Of a stretch of 25,066 bases of DNA, positions 1-7,954 are shown in pieces. The notes under the pieces were generated by a model. The model did not search any database. It was not told the DNA's origin and worked only from the letters and a program-made list of their open reading frames with translations. The stretch's first letter is position 1, and every line of letters begins with the position of its first letter. The stretch is from Deltaproteobacteria bacterium (GTDB taxonomy: Bacteria > Desulfobacterota > Syntrophia > Syntrophales > Smithellaceae). The DNA lies in NCBI GenBank assembly GCA_009668925.1, contig SBEK01000041.1, positions 1 to 25,066 on the forward strand, in the 5' to 3' direction. Made by a program: the position numbers and the translations under genes.

Positions 1-2
1 GC

Positions 3-104
3 ACGCTGCAAAAAGACAAAAGCAGCATGATCGCCCTGGTCGACAAGGTTCTGGCAAGCCGGGATGAAAGGCTGCTTCGCTCCGACTTCCAGCGCGGCCT
101 TTAG
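3..104 (+). CDS. C-terminal fragment of an unidentified protein (partial at the window edge)
   Basis: An open frame enters from the left edge and ends with TAG at 102-104, giving about 33 codons that end in ...LLRSDFQRGL. The fragment is charged and looks helical, but it is too short to assign to a family. It converges on the leftward tsaC gene, whose stop lies 12 nt away, and no terminator hairpin is visible between them. The frame being open to the edge and the tight convergent spacing are the only support. Confidence 0.45.
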   Translation, partial: TLQKDKSSMIALVDKVLASRDERLLRSDFQRGL

Positions 105-116
105 CGGGCTATTCTT

Positions 117-761
117 TCAACGGACGACCATCCCTGTTTTCTGTAAGATGTCTTCGTAGGTTATCGCGCCTGTTCTCAAAATGACCGGAGGATACAACGT
201 AACGTCAATAAGGGTGGATGCGATTTGTTTGGCCGTGTTTCCGAGATCCAAAACCGCATCGATTTTATCGCCGAGCTGCCGGATGACCTCGCCGGCATCC
301 GCACATTCCGGTTCGCCGGACAGATTGGCGCTGGTCGCCGTCAGGGGCTTTCCCGCCTTCCTGGAAATTTCCCGCGCCCCGCTGTGGCCCGAAAGCCGGA
401 TGCCGATTTTACCGCTTCCCGCGGTGAGGAGCTCTGAGACGGAGGGGGAAGCTTCAAAGACGATGGTCAAAGGACCCGGCCAGAAAGCATCCATGAGCTT
501 TTGAGCGGTTTTCGGAACGCCGGCGACCAGCGGATCAACGTCCCCGCGGCTTCCGATGATAATGGAGACGGGGTTGTTGAAATTCCGGCCTTTGATGCCG
601 AAGATTCTCCGGACGGCCTGCTCGTTTGTCGCGTCCGCGCCCAGGCCGTAGATCGTTTCGGTGGGATAGGCAATTACGCCGCCGCGCGATATGATCGCGG
701 CGGCAGAGCCGATGATATCTTCTGCGGAATGGTCCGCGTCGATTTTCAGAATTTGGGGCAT
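117..761 (-). CDS. tsaC: Threonylcarbamoyl-AMP synthase (Sua5/YciO/YrdC family)
   Basis: This 214-residue protein should make threonylcarbamoyl-AMP from threonine, bicarbonate and ATP, the first step of the t6A37 modification of ANN-decoding tRNAs in the cytoplasm. The YrdC fold fills the protein. Visible signatures are GGVIAYPTETIYGLGAD at about residues 27-43, K57-x-R59 followed by NNP (62-64), and TATSANLSGEP near residue 140. The length fits the short TsaC/YrdC form and not the roughly 340-residue Sua5 form with an extra C-terminal domain. The ATG lies inside the end of purE (16-nt overlap), so the two are probably co-transcribed and coupled; the Shine-Dalgarno is weak. YciO-like paralogues cannot be excluded, but the KxR and SAN motifs favour the tRNA enzyme. 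Confidence 0.92.
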   Translation of the reverse strand: MPQILKIDADHSAEDIIGSAAAIISRGGVIAYPTETIYGLGADATNEQAVRRIFGIKGRNFNNPVSIIIGSRGDVDPLVAGVPKTAQKLMDAFWPGPLTIVFEASPSVSELLTAGSGKIGIRLSGHSGAREISRKAGKPLTATSANLSGEPECADAGEVIRQLGDKIDAVLDLGNTAKQIASTLIDVTLYPPVILRTGAITYEDILQKTGMVVR

Positions 762-1267
762 GAAAGGCTTTTCTGTTTTTTCTCTACATCTCTGGCCATC
801 TTCGCTACGTAAGCGGAGAGCTTCGCGCCAAGAATCTTATCTTCCAGCGCCAGAAAACGGACGGCGAAAAGCGCCGCATTTTTCGCTCCGGCTTTGCCCA
901 CCGCCATCGTCGCCACGGGAATGCCTCCCGGCATCTGCACCGTGGAGAGAAGGGCATCCAGACCATGCAGGGATGTGGCGTCAATCGGAACACCGATAAC
1001 GGGCAGAAGTGTTTGCGAGGCGATCACGCCGGCGAGATGCGCGGCGGCGCCCGCGCCGACGATGATGACTTTTACGCCGCGGGAAGCGGCCGCTTTGGCG
1101 AACTTCGTCGTCCTCTCCGGCGTGCGGTGCGCGGAGGTCAAAATCAGTTCATAGCCGATGCCGAATTCATCAAGAATCTTTGCCGCCTCGGTCATGACCG
1201 GCAAATCGGAATCGCTGCCCATGACGACGCTGACTCGTATATCCGTCTTAGCGCTTTTGGCTTTCAT
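746..1267 (-). CDS. purE: N5-carboxyaminoimidazole ribonucleotide mutase PurE
   Basis: PurE converts N5-CAIR to CAIR (class I), or AIR plus CO2 to CAIR (class II), in de novo purine synthesis. The 173-residue length is normal. The phosphate/substrate loop GSDSD is at residues 17-21, the SAHRTP motif with the catalytic His is at 45-50 (H47), and the glycine-rich IIVGAGAAAHLAG and MPGGIPVATMAVG segments follow in the usual order. The C-terminal tail is rich in lysine and extends slightly beyond the core. A good AAGGAG ribosome site precedes the ATG. The gene leads a leftward pair with tsaC. No purK is in the window, so whether it works with PurK or as a class II carboxylase cannot be decided here. 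Confidence 0.95.
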   Translation of the reverse strand: MKAKSAKTDIRVSVVMGSDSDLPVMTEAAKILDEFGIGYELILTSAHRTPERTTKFAKAAASRGVKVIIVGAGAAAHLAGVIASQTLLPVIGVPIDATSLHGLDALLSTVQMPGGIPVATMAVGKAGAKNAALFAVRFLALEDKILGAKLSAYVAKMARDVEKKQKSLSCPKF

Positions 1268-1371
1268 GCCTTCTCCTTCCCGGTTTGAAATGACGAACCG
1301 CTGTGTGTCTGCCGCGCAGATTTGACCGTCCCTTAACGCATCGGGTCGGGATTTGCAAGATGGTTTTTACC

Positions 1372-1400
1372 TTGACATGCTGGGAGATAGTCTTTAAACT
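1372..1400 (+). promoter_or_regulatory. Putative sigma-70 promoter of the cyclophilin gene
   Basis: TTGACA (1372-1377) is an exact -35 consensus. It is followed after 17 nt by TAAACT (1395-1400), 4 of 6 to TATAAT. Transcription would start near 1407, about 23 nt before the chosen ATG of the cyclophilin gene. Confidence 0.6.
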
Positions 1401-1429
1401 TAAACGATCTATCCTTGAAGGAGATCATG

Positions 1430-1972
<543 letters not shown>

Positions 1973-1993
1973 AAACATGATAGAGAATAAATC

Positions 1994-3037
1994 GTGAGAC
2001 CCGTACATGCAACTCCGGCCCGGATGGTGGAGGATGACGGATCAATCCATTTCGGTACATTCCGCACGCCGTTTAAAACCGCTAATCTTCTGGACGCTCC
2101 GCTTTATGCGGCCGGGGCTCCCCGCGTCTGGAAGAATTTCCGCCTGAAGGAATGGCAGCATTTCGGCATCATCACGCCGGCGTATTATTTCGGTATGGTG
2201 ATTTTTGACGCCAAATTCACCGCGGCGTCTTTTTTCTATGCCTATGACCGGCTGCGAAACAGCCGGTTCGAATACAGCCGTCAGGCAGGCACCAAAGCCG
2301 TGCACATCGGCTCTCAACTCTATGATGATGCCTGCCGTTTTGACGTGAACGGGTATCACCTGCGTTTTGAGAACAAGCTGGCCCGGGGCATTCACCGGAT
2401 CATCATTGAGATGGACGGCGATGCCGACCGCCCCGCCGTTTCGGGGGAAATAACGGTCCACGAAGATCTGAACGTCGTCGAACCGCTGGTGCAGGTCTCT
2501 CCGATCACCCGCACCCGTCCGTTTTATACGCACAAAGCCGCGGCGCCCGCATCGGGCCGCCTGGTGATCGGTTCGCAGGAAATCGTCCTCGATCGCGCAG
2601 GCAGCATCGCCTTGATGGATGAACAAAAAACATATTACCCGTTTTTTAGTTTCTGGAAATGGGCCATGGGCGCCGGTTTCAGCGATGACGGAAAGCTTTG
2701 CGCATTCAACCTGTGTAAAAATATGATTACGGATGATGAAGACGCCAACGAGAACTGCTTCTGGATGGACGGGAAGATCACCTGTCTCAAGGCCGCGCAG
2801 TTTCAGCGAAGCGACGTTCTCAAACCCTGGACCATGAGGACGACGGACGAAAAATTGAATTTATATTTCGATCCGGCAGGCGAAAGAGCCGCCAAGACAA
2901 GTATCGCCGTCATTCTCCGGTCCGATTTTCATCAGCCCTTCGGCCTGTATAACGGCCGTTTCCGGGATGACCGGGGCCTGGATCATCCCATCAAAGATTT
3001 CTTTGGATTGGCCGAAGAGCATATCACCCGATATTAA
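1994..3037 (+). CDS. DUF2804 family protein
   Basis: A 347-residue protein that I assign to the DUF2804 family, whose function is unknown. Recognisable features are the early LLDAPLY segment, the WQHFGIITPAYYFGMVIFD block at about residues 53-71, the FFSFWKWAMGAGFSDDG segment in the second half, and the closing PFGLYNGRF motif. No signal peptide or membrane helix is visible. DUF2804 proteins are thought to have a calycin/AttH-like beta-barrel fold related to hydroxyneurosporene synthase, which would suit a hydrophobic ligand; this is family knowledge plus inference. The start is GTG 1994, directly after an in-frame TAA at 1988, with only a weak ribosome site. It follows the cyclophilin gene by 21 nt. 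Confidence 0.75.
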   Translation: MRPVHATPARMVEDDGSIHFGTFRTPFKTANLLDAPLYAAGAPRVWKNFRLKEWQHFGIITPAYYFGMVIFDAKFTAASFFYAYDRLRNSRFEYSRQAGTKAVHIGSQLYDDACRFDVNGYHLRFENKLARGIHRIIIEMDGDADRPAVSGEITVHEDLNVVEPLVQVSPITRTRPFYTHKAAAPASGRLVIGSQEIVLDRAGSIALMDEQKTYYPFFSFWKWAMGAGFSDDGKLCAFNLCKNMITDDEDANENCFWMDGKITCLKAAQFQRSDVLKPWTMRTTDEKLNLYFDPAGERAAKTSIAVILRSDFHQPFGLYNGRFRDDRGLDHPIKDFFGLAEEHITRY

Positions 3038-3125
3038 GACGGCCGGCGAAAAAGACCGTCACCCGTCCCGGTGAATCATCGGTCCCGGCATTTGGCCGCA
3101 AAATCGAGATTCCGCCCGAATCCAG

Positions 3126-3154
3126 TTGACAGACGAATCTTCTCTTCATATACT
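3126..3154 (+). promoter_or_regulatory. Strong sigma-70 promoter of the purO-AICARFT operon
   Basis: TTGACA (3126-3131), a spacer of exactly 17 nt, then TATACT (3149-3154, 5 of 6 to TATAAT). A start near 3161 gives a leader of about 40 nt before purO. No riboswitch-like aptamer or PurR-like palindrome is evident in this short leader. Confidence 0.8.
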
Positions 3155-3202
3155 CGCGCCACAAAAAAATAATGCCTTATTCCTAGCAGGGAGAAAACGT
3201 AA

Positions 3203-3934
3203 ATGAAAATAAACTTATACGAGTATCTGACCGGCAATGAATATCCGGGCCGCGGCATCTGCCTGGGAATTGCACCCTCCGGCAAAAAAGCGCTGATCGC
3301 CTACTTTATCATGGGGCGCAGCGTCAACAGCCGCAACCGCGTGTTTGATCCGATTGACGGCGGCATCCGCACCAAGGCTTCCGACCCTTCCAAAATGACG
3401 GATCCGCATTTGATTATTTACAACCCCGTCCTGACATTTAACGCGACGACCATCGTAACCAACGGCGACCAGACCGACACGATCCGTGATTTCCTGGCTG
3501 CCGGCGATTTTCCCGGCTACGGCTTTGAAGCGGCGCTCGCGACCCGCACCTTCGAAGACGATAAGCCCAATTGGACGCCCCGCATTTCCGGTGTGGTGAA
3601 TATGCAGACGGGCGGTTATAAACTCAGTATTTTAAAAAGCGACGACGGCAATGAGGCGAGCGTTCAGCGTCTTACCTTCGATTATCCCCAGCCGGTAGCC
3701 GGAGAGGGACACTTTATCAGCACTTACCGGTGCAACGGGAATCCGATTCCCAGTTTCACAGGCGAGCCGTTGGCTGTCGCCGTTTTGGAGGACGACCCCA
3801 ATGAGTACGCAGGCAAATTGTGGGAGGCCCTGAACGAAGACAACAAGGTGAGCCTTTTTGTGCGCGCCATCGATCTTACGACGCAAAACTACGAAGATGT
3901 CATCATCAACAAATATAAAACGGTGGAGGGATAA
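3203..3934 (+). CDS. purO: IMP cyclohydrolase PurO (archaeal type)
   Basis: This 243-residue protein matches the PurO-type IMP cyclohydrolase family, which closes FAICAR to IMP, the last step of purine synthesis. Most bacteria use the N-terminal domain of PurH for this; PurO is the unrelated enzyme first described in methanogens. Family features are YPGRGICLG at residues 14-22, YFIMGRSVNSRNR at about 34-46, a central FNATTIVTNGDQTD segment, and a GNPIPSFTGEPLAV block near the C terminus. An AGGGAG ribosome site supports the ATG, which lies about 40 nt after the predicted transcription start. The AICAR formyltransferase gene begins 3 nt after the stop, so the two final steps are encoded side by side. 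No MGS-like PurH cyclohydrolase domain is present in the window. Confidence 0.88.
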   Translation: MKINLYEYLTGNEYPGRGICLGIAPSGKKALIAYFIMGRSVNSRNRVFDPIDGGIRTKASDPSKMTDPHLIIYNPVLTFNATTIVTNGDQTDTIRDFLAAGDFPGYGFEAALATRTFEDDKPNWTPRISGVVNMQTGGYKLSILKSDDGNEASVQRLTFDYPQPVAGEGHFISTYRCNGNPIPSFTGEPLAVAVLEDDPNEYAGKLWEALNEDNKVSLFVRAIDLTTQNYEDVIINKYKTVEG

Positions 3935-3937
3935 TCC

Positions 3938-5116
3938 ATGAACGAAATCGCATTGAAGTACGGCTGCAATCCCAACCAGAAACCGGCCCGGATCTTTATG
4001 GCGGATGGCGGCAATCTGCCGGTCAAGGTTCAAAACGGCAAACCCGGCTACATCAATTTTCTGGACGCACTCAACAGCTGGCAGCTGGTGAAGGAACTCA
4101 AAGAAAACACAGGGATGGTTGCCGCAACGTCCTTTAAGCACGTGTCGCCGGCGGGCGCGGCTCTGGGTTTTCCCCTGGATGACGTTTTGCGCAAAATGTA
4201 TCACATCGACGCCGGGGCTCCGCTTTCCGCACTGGCTTCGGCGTATGCCCGCGCCCGGGGCGCCGACCGGATGAGCAGCTTCGGCGACTGGATCGCGCTC
4301 TCCGATCCCTGCGACGTTCCCACGGCAAAGATTATCAAGAACGAGGTCACCGACGGCATCATTGCCCCGGGGTATGAGCCGGAAGCCCTCGAGATCCTGA
4401 AATCGAAGAAGGGCGGCAATTACAACGTCGTGGAAATCGATCCGAACTACGTTCCCGAAGTCATCGAGCACAAGCAGGTCTTCGGCATCACCTTCGAGCA
4501 GGGCCGCAACAATGTGCAGATTGACAGCCGCATGCTGGAAAACATGGTGACCCGGAAGAAGACCCTGACGGATGCGCAGAAGCGCGATCTGGTGCTGGCT
4601 CTGATTACACTCAAATACACGCAATCCAACAGCGTCTGTTTCGTGCAGGACGGCCAGGTGATCGGCGTCGGTGCGGGTCAGCAGAGCCGCATTCACTGCA
4701 CGAGGCTGGCGGGCCAGAAGGCCGATCTCTGGCAGCTCAGGCACATGCCTAAAGTGCTGGATCTGCCTTTCCGCGACGATGTCTCCAAACCAAACCGCGA
4801 CAATGCCATTGACGTCTACCTGGGCGATACGCCCGAAGATGTCATCGGCGACGGGGTCTGGGCCGAAACGTTTACGAGAAAGCCCGCAGGGCTCACTGCG
4901 GCTGAAAGGAAGGACTGGCTTTCCCAAGTCACGGGCGTCGCCCTGGGGAGCGACGCGTTCTTCCCCTTCGGCGACAACATCGAGCGCGCGCACCGCAGCG
5001 GCGTGACTGCCATCGTCGAGGCCGGCGGTTCCATCCGCGATCAGCAGGTGATTGATACCTGCGACAAATACGGCATTGCCATGGCGTTCTGCGGTCTGCG
5101 TTTCTTCCATCATTGA
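3938..5116 (+). CDS. Stand-alone AICAR formyltransferase (PurH C-terminal domain only)
   Basis: A 392-residue enzyme that should transfer a formyl group from 10-formyl-tetrahydrofolate to AICAR, producing FAICAR for the neighbouring PurO. It starts directly with the formyltransferase fold (KYGCNPNQKPARI at residues 7-19) and has no N-terminal MGS-like cyclohydrolase domain. The catalytic Lys-His pair lies in SFKHVSPAG (K67, H68). Further family blocks are QSNSVCFVQDGQVIGVGAGQQSR in mid-protein and GSDAFFPFGDNIERA near the C terminus. The length fits the single-domain AICARFT family and not the roughly 520-residue PurH. The ribosome site GGTGGAGGG lies in the last codons of purO, indicating translational linkage. 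Confidence 0.93.
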   Translation: MNEIALKYGCNPNQKPARIFMADGGNLPVKVQNGKPGYINFLDALNSWQLVKELKENTGMVAATSFKHVSPAGAALGFPLDDVLRKMYHIDAGAPLSALASAYARARGADRMSSFGDWIALSDPCDVPTAKIIKNEVTDGIIAPGYEPEALEILKSKKGGNYNVVEIDPNYVPEVIEHKQVFGITFEQGRNNVQIDSRMLENMVTRKKTLTDAQKRDLVLALITLKYTQSNSVCFVQDGQVIGVGAGQQSRIHCTRLAGQKADLWQLRHMPKVLDLPFRDDVSKPNRDNAIDVYLGDTPEDVIGDGVWAETFTRKPAGLTAAERKDWLSQVTGVALGSDAFFPFGDNIERAHRSGVTAIVEAGGSIRDQQVIDTCDKYGIAMAFCGLRFFHH

Positions 5117-5173
5117 GCATCGTCTCGTCCGCTGCCGGATTGCCGGCTGTCGGGAAGGGAAGGAAATAGAAAA

Positions 5174-7147
5174 ATGGTGAAACGCCCCGGATCTGCAAAA
5201 CGTATCCTGGTCCTGCTGGGGCTTCTCTTCTTTCTGCATGCCGTCCCGGCGGCTGCGGTCCAGGAAAAAATGGAGACCTATCCTCCCTTCACGCCGGATT
5301 ACAGCTCGATCAAGGTCTTCGACAGCCAGTCGCGTTTTGTGGGCCGGATTCTGCCCGAAAAAAGATATTGGGTGACCATCGACCATATTCCCGTCTTCCT
5401 GCAAAACGCCCTGGTCGCGATCGAAGACGCGCGTTTCTATCAGCACCGAGGCATCGATGTGCGCGGCATCACCCGGGCTCTGGTCAAGGACGTCATCAAG
5501 GGGAGAATGGCCGAGGGCGGTTCCACGATCACCCAGCAGCTGATCAAGAACAAATACTTTTCCAACGAAAAAACGATTCAGAGAAAGCTCAAGGAAGGCA
5601 TCCTGGCCGTCGAATACGAAGGCAAGTATACCAAAAAGCAGATTCTGGAGATGTATTTCAATGAAGTCTACTTCGGGAACGGCGCCTGGGGTCTTGTTCA
5701 GGCCGCCAGACTCTACTTCGACAAGAACCCGCCCGAGTTGACCGAAGCCGAGTGCGCGCTTCTCGCCGGCATTCCCAAGGCCCCGACGCGCTACAATCCG
5801 CTTACGAATTTTCCGGCCGCCCGCGACCGGAAAAATCTGATCCTCAAACGGATGGCCGAACTTAAGATGATTACCCCGGGCCGCGCCAAGCGGCTCACGG
5901 CGCAGCGTATCATCTTTTTGCGATCCGATGAGGCTCCCTATTATCTTTCCCATATTCGCAGCAAGCTTTCCGAACGCTACGGCTCGGAAATCATTGAGCT
6001 GGGGGGGCTCGACGTCATTGCGGCCATGGACCTGGACCTGCAGCGGCTCGCCCAGCGGGTTTTGAAAGAAGGCGTCCGGAAAGTTTCTTCAGAGCTGCAG
6101 GGCGCGCTGGTCTCGCTCGACCCGTCGACCGGGGATGTATTGGCTGCGGTGGGGGGGACGGATTTCAAACAGAGCCCCTATAACCGGGCATTTTTTGCCA
6201 AGCGCCAGCCGGGATCAGCCGTCAAGCCCCTGATTTACGCCGCAGCGCTGGACAAGGGCATCAAGGCCGGCAGCATGTGGAATGACGATCCCGTCTCTTA
6301 CATCCGCGGCAACAACGAGACATGGAAGCCCCGCAATTACGGCAACCGGCATTACGGAAGTCTGTCCCTGAGGCAGGCGCTGGCCTATTCGAACAACGTC
6401 ATCACGGTCAAACTGCTGGAGGATATCGGGGTCCGGGATTTCGTCGCCTTTGCCGGAAATCTGGGACTTCCACTGCGCGAACCCAATGATCTTTCTCTGG
6501 CCCTGGGAACCGATGAAGTGACGCTGATTGAGTTGATGCTGGCTTACTGCCCACTGGCCACGGGAGGCGAACGGCCCGAACCCAGGACCATGATGCGTAT
6601 TTATGACCGCGGGCGAAGTCTGTGGACGGAGATTCCGCCGGCAATAGCCCCTGTTTTGTCGCCGGCCGTTGCCTATGTCACGACTTCGATGCTCAAGGAT
6701 GTCCTTATCTATGGGACCGCCAAATCGCTCAGAGGATTCAGTCAGGTGCACCCGGCGGCGGGGAAAACCGGGACCACCGACGACTACCGGGATGCCTGGT
6801 TCATCGGCTACACGCCGCGGATGATTACCGGTGTCTGGACCGGCTACGATAAGCCCACGCCCATGGGGGCGGGGTTCACCGGAGGGGCGATCTGTGCGCC
6901 GGTCTGGGAACAATTCATGCGCACCGCCCTGGCCGACAAAGCGGCGCCCGATTTTGCGAAGCCCGATTCGGTCGTGTCGGTCCTCATCGATCCGGAGACG
7001 GGTGACCTGGCCGCTCCGGGCTGTCCGACAAAACGGGAAGAATTCTACATCGCCGGGACTGAACCCACCGTGTATTGCCCCAACCATGCCAAAGCCGATC
7101 TCCCTCCGCCCGCAGGCGCTCCCTCAGCTCCGCCCGATCAGCCGTAA
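5174..7147 (+). CDS. Class A penicillin-binding protein (PBP1A family; GT51 plus transpeptidase)
   Basis: A 657-residue bifunctional peptidoglycan synthase that polymerises lipid II and cross-links stem peptides in the periplasm, anchored by an N-terminal hydrophobic segment (about residues 10-28). The GT51 domain shows EDxxFYQHRG with catalytic E84, EGGSTITQQLIKN at about 114-126, and EMYFNEVYFGNGAWG with E164. The transpeptidase domain carries S348-A-V-K351 (SxxK), S406-N-N (SxN) and K531-T-G-T. All catalytic residues are present, so it should be active. It is compact: there is little room for the OB-type insert of enterobacterial PBP1A, and the C terminus is a short Pro-rich tail. A purine-rich ribosome site precedes the ATG; a small hairpin (5134-5147) separates it from the AICARFT gene. 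Confidence 0.95.
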   Translation: MVKRPGSAKRILVLLGLLFFLHAVPAAAVQEKMETYPPFTPDYSSIKVFDSQSRFVGRILPEKRYWVTIDHIPVFLQNALVAIEDARFYQHRGIDVRGITRALVKDVIKGRMAEGGSTITQQLIKNKYFSNEKTIQRKLKEGILAVEYEGKYTKKQILEMYFNEVYFGNGAWGLVQAARLYFDKNPPELTEAECALLAGIPKAPTRYNPLTNFPAARDRKNLILKRMAELKMITPGRAKRLTAQRIIFLRSDEAPYYLSHIRSKLSERYGSEIIELGGLDVIAAMDLDLQRLAQRVLKEGVRKVSSELQGALVSLDPSTGDVLAAVGGTDFKQSPYNRAFFAKRQPGSAVKPLIYAAALDKGIKAGSMWNDDPVSYIRGNNETWKPRNYGNRHYGSLSLRQALAYSNNVITVKLLEDIGVRDFVAFAGNLGLPLREPNDLSLALGTDEVTLIELMLAYCPLATGGERPEPRTMMRIYDRGRSLWTEIPPAIAPVLSPAVAYVTTSMLKDVLIYGTAKSLRGFSQVHPAAGKTGTTDDYRDAWFIGYTPRMITGVWTGYDKPTPMGAGFTGGAICAPVWEQFMRTALADKAAPDFAKPDSVVSVLIDPETGDLAAPGCPTKREEFYIAGTEPTVYCPNHAKADLPPPAGAPSAPPDQP

Positions 7148-7285
7148 TGAAATGCCCGATCTTGAAGAGCCGTCATTTCCGGGTGAAGCGCTTCAATTGC
7201 CGTAGAATCCCGATGCAACATGTGTTACGAAGGAGGGCCCGGAAACACGTTGCGGCTTCCGGAATTGCGCAAGCGGGGAAATGAT

Positions 7286-7954
7286 ATGGCGAGAGCCGTG
7301 TGGATCGTTTTAATGCTCTGTGCCGTTGTGACGGCTGGAGCTGAACCTCCGTCCGTTCACAATAGTGCTTCCGGACCCGGTGGCCGGATCAAGATATTGA
7401 AGTCGGCCGAATGGGAAGGCGACTGGGTGTCCGTTTCCTCGCAGGTCGATCACCTCGCGCGGCAAGGTGTTTTTGCCAAGGCGGCCCACGAAAGCGGAGC
7501 TTCCGCAGACGATATCAGACGGGCATTTCTTGCGCGATTCAATTCGGATGTGGGACGCGTCCGGGTTGCCGGGGGACGCTTCATTTTTCTTTCGGCCGAC
7601 GGCGCGACCGTCCTCGGCGCTGCGCAATATAGCTATGGCGGATTTGCCGAGCAGATGAGCGAAGGGCGGGAGATCCAATGGCACCGGTTCACGCTCGCCC
7701 ACGGCCTTGGCAGGTATCCGGTTCTGATCGTATCGGAGCCATACGGCCCTTTGGGCCAATGGCTTCTGGTTGAGGGAGATTCGGCTGCCGGAGCAAAGAC
7801 CGGCCCCCGCGACGGCGGGAAAAGAGAAGCCATGATGGTTCCCGCGGACCTCGCCGGCCATGGCGTCGGCGACGTTCTCAACACTCCCGAGTTTGTCTCT
7901 TTTCTTTGTTCGCTTGTGATTCCCGGAAAAAATGAAGGGGGGAGCCAACCGTGA
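7286..7954 (+). CDS. Secreted ZinT-like domain protein lacking the metal ligands
   Basis: A 222-residue exported protein. The frame is open from ATG 7220, but ATG 7286 follows GGGGAA and gives a clean signal peptide (MARAVWIVLMLCAVVTAGAE), so I start there. The mature part resembles the ZinT/AdcA C-terminal (YodA) domain by pattern: WEGDWVSV (ZinT WDGVWQSV), then a helix, then FNSDVGRVRV...FIFLSADG...YSYGGF, matching the ZinT 'Y.TDI..I.I.....F......Y.Y.GY' run, then a beta strand ending in VSEPYGPL where ZinT has FSDHIIAP. The ZinT zinc-binding histidines (SDH and HFH) are not conserved, and no His-rich N-terminal loop exists. Zinc binding is therefore doubtful. Its stop overlaps the next gene's start by 3 nt. 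The family call was read by eye. Confidence 0.55.
   Translation: MARAVWIVLMLCAVVTAGAEPPSVHNSASGPGGRIKILKSAEWEGDWVSVSSQVDHLARQGVFAKAAHESGASADDIRRAFLARFNSDVGRVRVAGGRFIFLSADGATVLGAAQYSYGGFAEQMSEGREIQWHRFTLAHGLGRYPVLIVSEPYGPLGQWLLVEGDSAAGAKTGPRDGGKREAMMVPADLAGHGVGDVLNTPEFVSFLCSLVIPGKNEGGSQP

Noticed and set aside
5134..5147. Hairpin GCCGG-ATTG-CCGGC after the AICAR formyltransferase gene
   Set aside because: The stem is only 5 bp and no T-run follows, so it is not called a terminator.
3632..5953. 773-codon minus-strand open frame
   Set aside because: It is antisense to purO, the AICAR formyltransferase and the penicillin-binding protein, all of which have clear catalytic motifs; the translation shows no family features and is a by-product of GC-rich codon use.
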